Shown here: positions 51,596-62,879 of the stretch, piece by piece
Position numbering within the stretch: the stretch's first letter is position 1
Layout: the number at the start of each line of letters is the position of its first letter
Assembly: GCF_002443255.2 (NCBI RefSeq)
Contig: NW_019211458.1
Coordinates: forward strand, 35,396,096 to 35,460,095
From: Varroa destructor
Taxonomy: Eukaryota; Arthropoda; Arachnida; Mesostigmata; Varroidae
Length of the DNA stretch: 64,000 nucleotides
Direction of reading: 5' to 3'
Notes under the pieces: generated by a model
Databases searched by the model: none
Seen by the model: only the letters and a program-made list of their open reading frames with translations
Told to the model about the DNA's origin: nothing
Made by a program: the position numbers and the translations under genes

Positions 51596-53376
51596 GCACT
51601 TTCGTTGTTTCGGCGGCTGCTATTGGTTACAGTATCAGCTATTGTAAGAGCTATGGTAAACAAGTCTTTCCCAGTCTTTGGGGTTTTGTTTCCATACAGA
51701 AAATAGTTTACTGATGACAGATATTATCACTGCATTTACAATATTTGTGAAGGTTAACGGTAAAGTTTGTGTATATGATTATCCATATAAACCTGTGAGG
51801 TTCCTATATACTATTGCTGGCTTGTATTTTCCATTTGTCCTTGTAATACAGAGTTAAGCAATTTTCTGACAAAACAAAACTGTTTTTAGTTAATTCTCTC
51901 CAATAACTTTTCAACTCGTTTTTGACGAACAGCACTTAAATGCGGTCAAACTTCGCTTATGATTAAAAGCAGCTTGTTATATTATAGCCGTTTTTAGTAG
52001 ACTTCTCCATGTTAGGCATCATAGTGGAGAGCTATTGAAATCAAGGACGAATCGCCGTAATAAATATTCAGATTAATCGATTCTAACCATTATTCTAATT
52101 TACAAGACGCCAAATTTAGACAGGCAGTTCATTCTCCGATCAATTTGCATCTTTCGGTTGTCAGCTATGTTAGAAAAAATGTAACGGCGATTTGGAAGAT
52201 TAATGATGTCTCTTGTTGGTCAGATCAAGACCGATACAAGAATTGACAACTCGAGGCTATAAAGGTAATGTGTCGTTGTTCAATGAGATCGTTAGGTCAA
52301 CTTCTGCAACTTGTTGATTACGCCCTTTGCAATTTGGTAACTTAGTATAATGCGTGCTCATTGCATTGGTGCTGTCTGCATCTTCTTGCATCTTTTTAGT
52401 GATACGCTTGGAAAAAAAATCATCCCTATGGAGAACTTCGATCCAGAGAAGGTAACTTGACATAAGACTTGTTTTACAGTAAGCTGTTTGTAGGAAACGA
52501 TTCTAGAACGGTTGTTCTAGAGGTGGAATAGAACGTACAAAAAGAGCCGTATAATTATACATTGTTGTCCGATGTATGTATTATGAGACATTCGACCATT
52601 TGTGCATCTCCCTATGCTGATATACAGTGGATCTGTGTGTCTTACATCTGGCGGTTGGTTTCCTCTATGTTCCAATCGGTTAGGTCCTTCAGGTTTAACT
52701 GATAGTAACCAGAATAAAGGATATATGAAACTTTCACTTGCATGGACAAGTCCAATTCTATAGATTAATTACCCTGTATGATAAAATGTATCGTCATATA
52801 GCATGGATTCGATTCTCACACTTGTCAACTTAGGTATCAATCAAGTACTGCTCAATCAAGTAATTGCATGTTATTCTTCAGCTGCAAACCACAGAAACGT
52901 GGCGAGCTTTTTGTCTACTTTATAATGACGATTTTAGCTTAAAAAAGGAGAAAATTAACCCGGGCGCGAAAACTGCATTTCATTCTCAAAAAGCAAAGAC
53001 GTCCTGGCAATATTTGTTCAAAAAACAGCAATGAGTTGACCTAAGTGTGTAGGTTGTGTTGTTTCAATGACGCCATCCTCCATCCTTGTTTCTGGGCGGT
53101 TTATTTACTTACTGAATCCGCAAAGAAAATATCCCAAAACTTTGTGCACGTCGTTGTGCTTGTCAAACTTATGAGCTTCAGCCTAATCTTATTTGAGAAC
53201 CACACAAAATAGAGAAAGATAATTTTGCCACATTTGAAAACATTCTAGGTTCAGATCTAATAAAGAAGCTTGTGCTTAACGAAACCCATATTCGATGATT
53301 TACTGGCCCATAACTGAAAAATATTAGCTCATCAAAAATGGTCATTCATTAATGGTTTGCTATTTCTGTTCGACAG

Positions 53377-55554
53377 ATACAGGGTACCTGGTTCGTTATT
53401 CGTCGAAATACGAAATTGTTCGATTCGATCAAATGCATCAAGTATAACCTTAAGCATGATCCCAACATTGACGATATCTACTCGATGACGTCTTATTGGA
53501 TTAATTCTGCGTATGTCTTTCGTTTATCTACTGCTGGAGTTAACGGAAGCGTTTCTGTTGTCTTTGATATTTTTTCGTTGCACCATGACTTTCTATACAT
53601 GTTGCATGCCCGGGCCTGAACCAATTGCTTTGTACTTTAGGTTGAGCTATTCATTTAAACGTCCCTCGGACCTAGACACGGAAGATCCTTCTGTACGTAA
53701 ATTTCGTTTAAGGAGACATCACGTTTTTTTATTGAACTGAATGTATGTTGAGGTTAAACGTAGCAGATGTAGAAGTATAAACCGGTTTTCGTTCACGATG
53801 TTCGCCATAAAGCACGAGCATTTCGTAGTCATACCTATGCTAAAAGGAACACTACTGCTTACGTGTTACGTAAAATCTTGGTCTCTCAGTAAGCACCCTG
53901 ATGAATGATGCGTGATATGATTTTTGTTTTTAGCGGTGAATACGTAGAGACGCAATTTAATATCGTCGATGATCGTGCATTGAAATCTCGGTTCTTCTTC
54001 GAATCGACACGTATGTATATGCATTTCGCCTTCATTAATATCTCTGGTTATTGCATGCATTGATAGGACCGTCAGTTGTTTCAGTCACACCTATTTTCGA
54101 AAGTTCGAGATCGCGTTCCAAATGAACTAAAAGTTACCTAGAAAACTAGTAAATATATTTTCATAATACTTTCATTTCAACATTGGTCTTTGAAAGCTAG
54201 AACAAACTTCTCTAATCCTTCCTACTGGTTCACCAGTCCCCTCGTGAATACATGATCTGTAGGTGACAACGCATAGTAAGCGTTTATTAGGTATGTCAGT
54301 ATTACGAGTTATACACATATTATATGTATATTATATCAATATAATTAACGTTTATTAACATCGATATTACCACTTTTATTGCTCTCGTTGCTCGTTATGA
54401 ACTATATTTCATTGCGGTAGAGGAGAAAATTGCGGTGAATGTCCTTGGCACCGATTATACCAACTGGATGGTCGGATTTGGGGTTAACGGCCCTAAAGGT
54501 AAGAATGGCACGATTTTGGAAATAGGCTACAAAGTATGCTTCGATGGAAACCCTTATTTGTAAATAAAGTGACTTGTTTTTATTTCATGTACACATGGGA
54601 TTTACATTCAGCTCAGTACACCCATGTCTTCACGCGAAGAGATGTGTCGCTTTACGAGACTTAAAATTACGGCTTCGTAATTTACCATAGATATCAAGTT
54701 CCTAACTTCTATCTAAATTAACTTTGTTTCAAAATGTTCACTTATGATACCTATTGTGTTCACACGTTTGCAGAAACATATTATGTTTCGACCCGTACCA
54801 AGAGCCTACCCCCAGATTCACAAGATGCCATTAATGAGATTCTAAAGAAGAATGAGGTTGAGCAAGACTGGGCGGACGTAGAACAGGTATGTGAAGTATT
54901 TGTCTCCATTGAATAATTTATGAAATGATGAAAAATTAAAGGGTGATTATCAAACGTTCTTAATCGTTAACCATACTGAGCAACTGAGCATAAATGAAGC
55001 TAAGTTCGTCAAAACCAACCTGGCAGTGTTATTTAATGAGCAGCAAAGTTTGGGACAAGATCTAGCACAATTCTCACCAAGGAGGTACTGGCTGTGAAAT
55101 ATTAACTCTTGGTTTCTATCGTGTCCTTGCTCATGTGTACAATTATTTTTAGTGAAAGTAAAGAAAGCCCTTTAAAGAAGAGGTAATTACAATACTGGGT
55201 TATTAGTTATAGCCTCTATAAATAGCAATAATAGAAGCAGCATAGAGTATAGAGTTCTTTATTTTTCGCCACTAGGCACACCATCAAACGGCTGGCTTCC
55301 AGCACGAACAAAATCATTTAACCCATAATTAATAAACCTGATATTCAATAAAAGACACCATCATTTCTTGAACACCACCCACACGACTTTTACATTAGGT
55401 TAAGCACTGCGATTAAAATGATGATAAACTCTGTATAACGGCTTTTGTTAAATTAGGTCTGTCCTATGATAGTATAAAAGAAATAGTTAACTGCAATCTT
55501 TGCAAACATTTTTTGCTTTTTTTTTTTTAGGTTGCCTGCCCGGATACACACTAA
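53377..55554 (+). CDS. Apolipoprotein D-like lipocalin, 5'-partial, five exons
   Basis: Lipocalins are small secreted beta-barrel carriers of lipids and other hydrophobic ligands. Exons read as 53377-53510, 53934-54010, 54421-54498, 54774-54886 and 55531-55554 (TAA at 55552), all with GT..AG introns and matching phases, giving 141 residues. The three lipocalin signatures are present: GTWF at 3-6, LGTDYTNW in exon 3 (TDY..Y motif), and the Arg of VSTRTKSLP in exon 4. The C-terminal helix (DAINEILKKN) and QVACPDTH end match ApoD-type proteins. Cys20 (IKCIKY) and Cys137 (VACP) are the pair forming one ApoD disulfide. The other ApoD Cys, expected in the strand after TDY, is missing (MVGFGV there). 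The signal-peptide exon, about 35-45 residues, was not found; it should lie upstream, possibly near the assembly gap. A later second acceptor (after 53382) is also possible. Ligand unknown. Confidence 0.9.
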
Positions 55555-55698
55555 CGATGGGTACCTAAAAGCTATTAAGTGCTGTCCGCGAAACGCAAGA
55601 AATAATGACTAGTCTGCTTTACTCGATTAGGGTTCATATGTACTATTTACCTAAATTATGCATACAACTTTCTTGTAACCTATGTATGTATAAGTATG

Positions 55699-55704
55699 AA
55701 TAAA
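55699..55704 (+). promoter_or_regulatory. AATAAA polyadenylation signal of the lipocalin gene
   Basis: First AATAAA after the lipocalin stop, 145 bases downstream, in an AT-rich 3' flank. The placement fits a short 3' UTR. Confidence 0.5.
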
Positions 55705-56578
55705 AATATTTTTTTCATAGCATTATCCCGCATACGTTATATGTATTTATAAAATGCACATAACATATGCAGATCGATAAGGCTGTTGTTGTATTTATTG
55801 CGTGTGCTAAAAACCATTTGTTCCATTCTAGATATTTTTCAATGCAATAAATTAATTAGTATCTATTCGCATACATATTAATCCCCAAAAGACTCCTTTA
55901 CAAGAAAAAATATTTTTTAATATGATAATATTTATTTTTTAATTATTTTTATCATATAGTATATATTTTGTTGAAATACATGTGGAATTTCGGTTGGGCT
56001 AATCGTATGCTGATCGCTAACTTTGATCCGAGTTTACATAATTATTAGTAATTATAATACATGTACAAAAGAACGAGCCTTTTTAGACAAAGTCGGTTTT
56101 CTATTCGTATATTCGCAAGTTCTTTCTTATTTTAGAAGCACATGTTCTATATAATTTGCACACGTTTATCGTAAATTGATATTTAATTTAAATGAGAATT
56201 TCGAACTGGAAAAACAACCACACGGAAACCAGTGAGTTGATTAACGCAAATGACAATTCGCCCATGGTAATCAATATTTATAACTTTTGAGGCATATTTT
56301 GAAATTTCTTTGCAAAATTATGAACTGTAATCAATGATATAGCGATAGTTTTGATTGCTACGTTCTTTGACGATCTCGCCCAATAAATTACGGGTAAGGT
56401 GTTTGTTTCAATTCGCCTTGTTACGCTTAGATTACAGTCTGTGTTGTTACCCTATTTGATGTGATAACTTGTAAGCCTACTGAAGTACTTCGAGTAATGT
56501 TTAGCATGGCTGCCCTTCTATTTAAATAACCAATTTTCGCCCATCCAGCTCTTCCAACTCATATCAATCAACTTTCAC

Positions 56579-56584
56579 AAAAAA
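56579..56584 (-). terminator. RNA polymerase III terminator of the tRNA
   Basis: Six T on the minus strand begin seven bases past the tRNA 3' end, the standard Pol III stop signal. Confidence 0.8.
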
Positions 56585-56590
56585 GTGTGA

Positions 56591-56662
56591 AGGCCCCGGC
56601 GGGGTTCGAACCCACGATCTTCTGTTTACAAGACAGACGCCTTGCCACTTGGCCACGGAGCC
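56591..56662 (-). tRNA. tRNA-Thr: tRNA-Thr (anticodon TGT)
   Basis: The 72-base minus-strand gene folds as a full cloverleaf. The acceptor pairs GGCTCCG with CGGGGCC (one G-U). The anticodon stem CTGTC/GACAG type encloses TTGTAAA with anticodon TGT. The T arm GTGGG-TTCGAAC-CCC carries the B box GGTTCGAACCC, and TGGCCAAGTGGC is the A box. The discriminator is T, as in eukaryotic tRNA-Thr. There is no intron and CCA is not encoded, as expected in eukaryotes. Isotype is read from the anticodon and the close match to animal tRNA-Thr. Confidence 0.95.
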
Positions 56663-59534
56663 ACATGCGCTACAAGAACTTACTATGAAGCCATTGTAGG
56701 GGTGTGAATGACATAGCCAATTTCATATCTAGTAGGGCAAATTTGACAGACATACACAACACAATAGGCGACTAAACCTTACATAAGCTTAGTTATTCGA
56801 ACACGGAAAACCACTATGCTCCAATAGGAACGCATTATTTTGCACGAATCAGATATTCTACAGGATCTGAGTCATCTGAAGATCTGAATTAGTAGAAATT
56901 GCTTTATTTAATTTATCCCAAAAACCGAAAAGGTATCCGTAAAAAATAATAATAATAACAAGAAACTGCTACTATAGCGATGGTTTCGCGGGCACTAATT
57001 AATGTACAAACGATAGATCCATACTAAGAAAGCAGCTTCAAGTAAAGAGATAACTAGAATACATTTACAGAAAAAAAATATATGAAAAATCTATTAATTG
57101 TTTATGCGCAGTTACGATTATGGCAAGCTTTCACCCATCAGGTAGGTGCGGAAGCAATAGCCATTTTTCAAATATCGGTTGGCCTCTTCACTCTTTGTTC
57201 AACTTTATATAGCATTCGAGACTGTTCTTTCTGCTTCTGCACTTGATTGAACAGAATTTTACCTTCAGTTCAGACACCGAAATTTACGTTTTTCATGCAT
57301 TTTCACCACATACAATTTTTTGCCGCTCGCCGAGACTGACTAATTGCCGAAAAAGTTTAGGATATTTGTATTTTATGTAATATGGGCTCAATGTCTGGGC
57401 GGATTGCTTGAAGAGTTTTAAAAAGTTTACCTCGGGCATCTTGGAACTTGTTTGTTATACCCCGTCCCGGTTGCCCATCTCAGATCAATGACGATCATCT
57501 AAATTCAGTAAGCGAACAACTCGTGACTTGTCCAAAAAGATGGACTGCAGTCAGCCGCCCATTGTCTTCAAATAGAAGCCTGGGTGTCCCATAAACTGGG
57601 TAGCGATCGCAACGAAACATGGCTTCTTATTGTTATCAATAATAAACAACGGGCAACACAAAGCTAGAATAACAGGTTGCTACATAGTATCTTGTACATG
57701 TCGAGGATTGGTGTTTCTACGTCAATGAAAAAGTAAATGTTGAAATCATTGTGTGAAAGCTTCAGTAGTAGATTCTTTTCCGCCTACCATGCACCCTAAA
57801 TTTTACTCCGACGGATTGCCATCTTTTGCAAACCATTTTCCCACTGGCGAACGAAATTCGCAGCAGTGCATTTATCAATAAGGAAAATCTTAAAAGTTGG
57901 CAGGATGACTCGTTCAATACCGTATTTAACATTTCTAGCAAAAGAACGTAAGTAAATTTGCTGAGGAATGGAAGAAGGTCATAGAGACTGACGGCGAGTA
58001 TATAATAAATTCGAGATAGAAGGCTACGTTTTTTTTTTTTTATTAGCTGACGACTTGCAAATGCCAAGTAAGCGTACGTAATTCAATTCGTCTCACAGAA
58101 AGACGTCTATACTCAGCTCTATTAATCTTTAGCCCCATTGCTTACTTTAAATATAACAAGCACCCTTCCTTCCTTCATTCATTGTTTAGCAAAGAAGAAT
58201 GATTGTCAAAATTAATTCCAAACACTTTCTTATACAGGACAGCCTTTTACTTCGCTATTTGATCCGTATCTGATGTGTGTAGACTTAGCGTAGAAAAGTA
58301 TCCATTTTGCAGCAGCAGGTATCTAAAGATTATTAGTAATTATAGCTACACAGAAGTGCCCGTAGTTCTAGTCTTCTGCAATATTTATTATATGTTGCTA
58401 AATATGGTCCCACTGCTATAAGAAAAAGCAAAAGCAAATAGAGGATTGTTTTTTTCAAAGAGATTTGTTGCTTTTATTAATTGCTTTTTCACAATTTCTA
58501 ATGCCGATTCTATTCGTGTCGATAAAAAGATCTCAAGTTGAACCTACATTTTTATTCTTTAGCAATTGTTGCCATTGCTGAAACCATTTAGCAAAATCAA
58601 CTAAAGGATACAAAAAAAAAAAAATTCTGAAGTAGAACATTATACATCTGGTTATTGTGGACGAGCTACTTATTATGATAAGTTAGTACCTCTAGAGGAT
58701 CGAAATACTGACAAGCGTTAGTTTCTGTCCGTATAAAAACCTTTCAATCAAAACTGGAGTCATCATACTAAAAAGGAAAAATGTATATATTACATGTTAT
58801 CAGACTTCAAGCGCATAGAAATCTAACGCGGTATAGGTAGCTACGAGAAAATTCAAAGCCAAGCATGTTCACAGTCTTGCATATAAAACCGTCATTGTAG
58901 TATATATTTATTTAATGATACCTATTTTGAAATCAGAACATAGCTTTAATGCTTGCCAGTTGTCCGGTCCGTTGATGTTTCTTCGTGTAACGAAGACCAA
59001 TTTTTATTCATAGTTGGGAAAAATAAAACGTGAATGGACTATTTATAAATAAGTCATAATCAGGCTTAGCTTGAGAAACAATTCTTCTCACTCGCCACTT
59101 GATCAGAGTTACTGTTGAAATCTAGCAACGGAAAATCGTGGTAGAAATTACAAAATAATGCATTTCTTTGGGCTCTAGTACTTTTAATCAGGACGAGCTG
59201 TTTACAAGAATTCTGCGAATTGCTTTCACTATTTACAAATCACCTGGGTGTTGTTATACCTGTAATAAGCGACAAAGGTATATGACCTTGTAACCTACGC
59301 CAAGAAACTATCTTGCTAGTAAAATGCATATGGTTTTTCATGAATTATATACATACAGACATAGTAAGTAATTCAATGATTAGTATTGCATAGATGAAAT
59401 TATACGATAAGAATGCGCTGTGCTGATACAAGGTTCACCCAACGTGTTCCTGCTCTGAAAAGATAAGCCTACGTCCTCGTAAAGAATATTCCCAATCTGA
59501 GAGTTGTGCCTTTCTTCAACCGCTTCTAGATATA

Positions 59535-59550
<16 letters not shown>
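56663..59550. other. Intergenic region, no gene except a possible transposase relic
   Basis: AT-rich sequence between the tRNA and PRMT3. Apart from the possible transposase remnant at 57.4-58.02 kb nothing coding was recognised. Confidence 0.4.
57400..58020 (+). mobile_element. Possible second Tc1/mariner-superfamily transposase remnant
   Basis: Near 57.46-57.60 kb, plus-strand frames give RPGCPSQINDDHLNSVSEQL followed by CPKRWTAVSRPLSSNRSLG. This resembles the helix-turn-helix linker of Tc1/mariner-type transposases (R.GRP…V…P..S.R..S..L.IS…). Near 57.96-58.01 kb, KFAEEWKKVIETDGEYI resembles a mariner C-terminus (…RWQKVI..DGEYF). The part between is too short for the catalytic domain, so it would be internally deleted. 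Matches are by eye and weak. Confidence 0.3.
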
Positions 59551-59568
<18 letters not shown>

Positions 59569-59570
59569 TT
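59529..59570. repeat. TA microsatellite followed by a 20-base T tract
   Basis: (TA)n at 59529-59550 abuts T20 at 59551-59570. On the minus strand the tract is A20 starting 22 bases after the PRMT3 stop codon, with no AATAAA between stop and tract. Confidence 0.85.
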
Positions 59571-59592
59571 CTACTACTATAGATTTTCTAGA

Positions 59593-61270
59593 TCACACGG
59601 TATACTTTAAAACAGGTCCATTTTGCAGTTCTATGTCAACTTCGAGACTTCGTCGATGTTTTGGGTTTCTTCTGACCCGTATTGTTCCTCGAACATGTCC
59701 ATCCTTCTTTAAAGTAATAAGCCCGGGTAACAGAAAGATCGTTTGCTTCCAATGTGTCGATGCCATCTTCACAGAAACCGGACGAGTAGAAAGCACCACC
59801 TGAAACAATGCAATGTTAGTACTGTTATTATTCTTTTTATTTTGCTAAGATCGAAATGACTTGTAAGATCCCTGAGATGGGCTTATCGGGACAGGGTGTG
59901 CTCTTCGTGCTCATTGGCACAAAGCGTAATGCTCATTCCATATGCAATTCTTTGTACGGTGATCGTAATACCTTTTCATCAGAGTCGAAGTAAACATTAA
60001 AGTAACCGACGAATGCGACCACCTTCGCGTCCCGTGTGGCTATAATGTCAAACGTCGAGCTAAACGAGACCGTTTCCTCTACAGTTACGGTGTACATATC
60101 AAACTTCTTAAATTCAGCTTCAGTTCCGCAGATGTCTTTGTCATGGCAAATTTCAACAAGAGATTCGGTCAATGACAGTCTCTTCATGCTAGTCATCTTG
60201 AAGCCGTATACGTTATCCCAATAAGTAACGTTTCTTTCATAGAGCTCGATTTTATCTGAGATAGTCAGAAACATGGATGCTTTGCAGGGCAAAATTATTC
60301 CGTTTGACTCTAAAAGCGTATCTCTTGCCGTGATCACGGTATCTAGCATGCTTTCATATAACAGAAAATAGCCCATCCATTCTGACACGATAACACCAAC
60401 CTTTACAAGGCCATCAATGTCATCTCTTCTACTAACAAGATCTTCAAATTTCCCTTTTTTAAACGTCACCACATTTTGGTAGTTGTTCTCCTGAATTATA
60501 TCCATTGCTGTATAGATGATTTCAGAAAAGTCAACAGCTTGGACTTTAGCTGCCTTACCCTCTCTGGCAAGAAACATTGACAAAATACCTGTTCCACAAC
60601 CAACATCCAGACAAGTTTTTCCCTCAATTTGTTTTTTATTGGCCACAATCCCAAGGCGGTATGCTTCATTGCGGTCGATGTCCTGCAACATATCCTGATG
60701 AATGGCGCAGTGCGAATACGAGTCAATGTAGTCTCTGTCATCGCTCACTTTGAGCGAGGATATCACCATGCTGTTATGGTCACCTTTTGTTTTCGAAGGT
60801 CCATCGTCGTCATCACCGAGTATTGCTCTCGCAGTTTTCCGCATATGAGCAATACGCTCGCAGGCAAACTGAAGGCTCTGCCTAAGAATGTCCACGTCAT
60901 TCATATCTGTATTGGCGATGTGAGTTGAATGCTTAATGAACGCATCGTCGAAGTCAATTAGCAACAGAGGATCATTAGGAACAACAGGCTGAAGAAATTC
61001 TTCAGGATCCCAAGGCCGCGACGATTTTTTCGCTAATTGATTAAATTCATCAGGCGAAGGTCGTATCTTTCGAAGATAGTTGATTGCTTTAATTACATGA
61101 AAAGTATCTCCTAACTGGCCGAAAACCTTAAATATATCAATACTGTGCCCAGTGACGCAATGCTTCTTTAACTGATGCTCGTCAGACAGCACGTCCTCAC
61201 AGAAGACGCATAAGATATCGGTGGCCTCCAACTCTTCCTCTTTGTAATCACTTGAATCACTGGACGCCAT
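59593..61270 (-). CDS. PRMT3: Protein arginine N-methyltransferase 3
   Basis: A type I arginine methyltransferase, cytosolic and known for methylating ribosomal protein uS5 (RPS2). It transfers methyl groups from S-adenosylmethionine to make asymmetric dimethylarginine. Two exons, 61270-59972 and 59799-59593, join in phase 0 over a 172-base GT..AG intron to give 501 residues (human 531). The N-terminal C2H2 zinc finger that defines PRMT3 is at C21, C24, H37, H42. An acidic patch (DDDD) is at 153-156. The SYSHCAIHQDML helix (184-195) precedes the SAM-binding motif LDVGCGTG at 221-228. The acidic ribose-binding strand is VQAVD, 243-247. The double-E loop SEWMGYFLLYESM (296-308) keeps both catalytic Glu (E297, E306), and the THW loop is at 448-450. 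All catalytic residues are present, so it is likely active. An in-frame TAA just upstream and a good context (GCCATGG) support the start. The single intron is strikingly few for this gene. Confidence 0.97.
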
Positions 61271-62879
61271 GGCACCACCGCTCGTTTGGTTTACGTAGAT
61301 TTAGACGTCAACCTGCAACGCGATTAAAGGTCACTTATCGCCACGGCAACATATAAATACAATTTCCGCATATGAGCCAGCTGTATTTCAACTTGAAAGT
61401 AATCAATTAAAATATCTAGAAGAAATCTAAGATCTCAAAACGACAAAAAGTATTTCTAGACATATCAATATGTATTTTCTTAGTGCCATACGGTATTCAT
61501 ACTATAAATTAGATAGGAACTTGACATGCTGCATTTTTAGAGCCCTCACTGTACAATCAATTAACCAACTTCTCGCCTTTCAACACGCGAAGTATCGCCA
61601 ACTTGAATTTTGCGACTATGTACGCATGGTGTGCAGATATTTTCTCTGAACTGACTAAGCAACCGGCGCAAATGAGCTAATCTAATTAGGGTCCGACGAG
61701 GTTACTCAAAGTCCACACCACTTAACGTTTTAAAACTTCTCAGTGGTAAGAGAATAGATCGCGCAATCAGGCATTTGCAAACAGGAACTGAGTCCTTCTC
61801 ATATTGATCCCTTACGTCCTAAACTAGGTTGTTTTCTTCAATCAGTTTTATAGTAGTTTTCAAACATATGAATGTATAACATATATAAATCCTTTATTAG
61901 ATTATGTAATACAACGACGTTGCTTCAACGGCGAGGTTGAAAGAGCCCAGGGGTCGCTGTTTCAAGTCTGTACAGCGACACAAGCATTATATAGTTTGTA
62001 TAATGATATTTTTAGGTAACATAATTAACACACTTCAATTATAGTATTATTTATTAACGACAAACCACACACACACACACACATGTAAATAAGATGTATT
62101 TCTCTATACGTCTACTTACAATTAATGTTTCACCAAGTTCGCGCGATCAAAATGTTTTTCACGCGCTCGGTTCACAAATGTTTAGAATTATTATTTACAA
62201 ATTTTTTCAAAAAGCTCGAACAATTTCTCTTCCAAAAATAGTACTCCTTAAAAAAAACGTATTTTTGGCACTAGTTTGATTTACTACATCAAACAGAATT
62301 TTCTTTGTGAGTCGCCGAATACTAACGTTAGCTGCAATAACTGCAACACGTGTTTCTATTTTGTACCGCAAACATGCTCTTTCCGTATGTTATCCGGCTG
62401 CCCGGGTTTCCCCGCTTCCGTCTGCTAACAGCTTGTTTGCACACATCTCTCAGCAAACCCAAACACTATTAAATATGCTATATTCGTGTCGATGTTAAAA
62501 GAAACAACAGTTCGGAACAGAACTAGCTCAACACAACCACCGATCAAATGCCGACGACTGGGGTGCTGCCGCTTTTCCGTCACCAGTACAAGACAAATAC
62601 TTGACGGCTTAAAAACTTTGTACTTGATTTTTTATAGCTCTGTACAGTGTGTGTACTCAATGAGCCCTCCTCGTATAGCAAAGTTAGGTGGTGTATCTGT
62701 CCACTTTGAATTTTTAGTCTTGCATCTTACGGTGAAGCACTTTAAAAATATAAGAGAAAGAGCTTAATTTGAAGACGTATTTTTACCGTCCTACGACCTT
62801 GCTTTTACACATCCTGGTTCAAATTAGTTTTCGTGGCACTTTTGATGCTAAAAATTTGATTATAATATTTGAAAGTGCA
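61271..62879. other. Shared 5' region between PRMT3 and FIP1
   Basis: 1.6 kb between two divergently transcribed genes, expected to hold both promoters. A TGACGTC motif (minus strand, about 61303-61309) lies 35 bases before the PRMT3 start. A CA microsatellite is at 62065-62083. A tRNA-like patch with weak A- and B-box resemblance lies at about 61917-61975. Short frames at 62.09-62.77 kb are not recognisable. Confidence 0.5.
62065..62083. repeat. CA microsatellite
   Basis: About nine tandem CA units. Confidence 0.8.

Larger units (their letters stand above)
49791..53376. other. Region expected to hold the first lipocalin exon(s), plus an assembly gap
   Basis: No complete gene was found. The downstream lipocalin lacks its signal-peptide exon. 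That exon should lie here or further upstream on the plus strand and end in phase 0, but I could not identify it with confidence. TA microsatellites lie at 50800-50820 and 51571-51584, and a 100-N gap lies at 51304-51403. Confidence 0.4.

Noticed and set aside
51714..51857. A 47-codon frame with a hydrophobic C-terminus upstream of the lipocalin
   Set aside because: Considered as the missing lipocalin signal exon, but it lacks an N-terminal signal pattern and the expected phase-0 donor after a G.CP-type motif.
60496..60741. Other-frame reading on the minus strand inside PRMT3
   Set aside because: Shadow of the PRMT3 coding frame.
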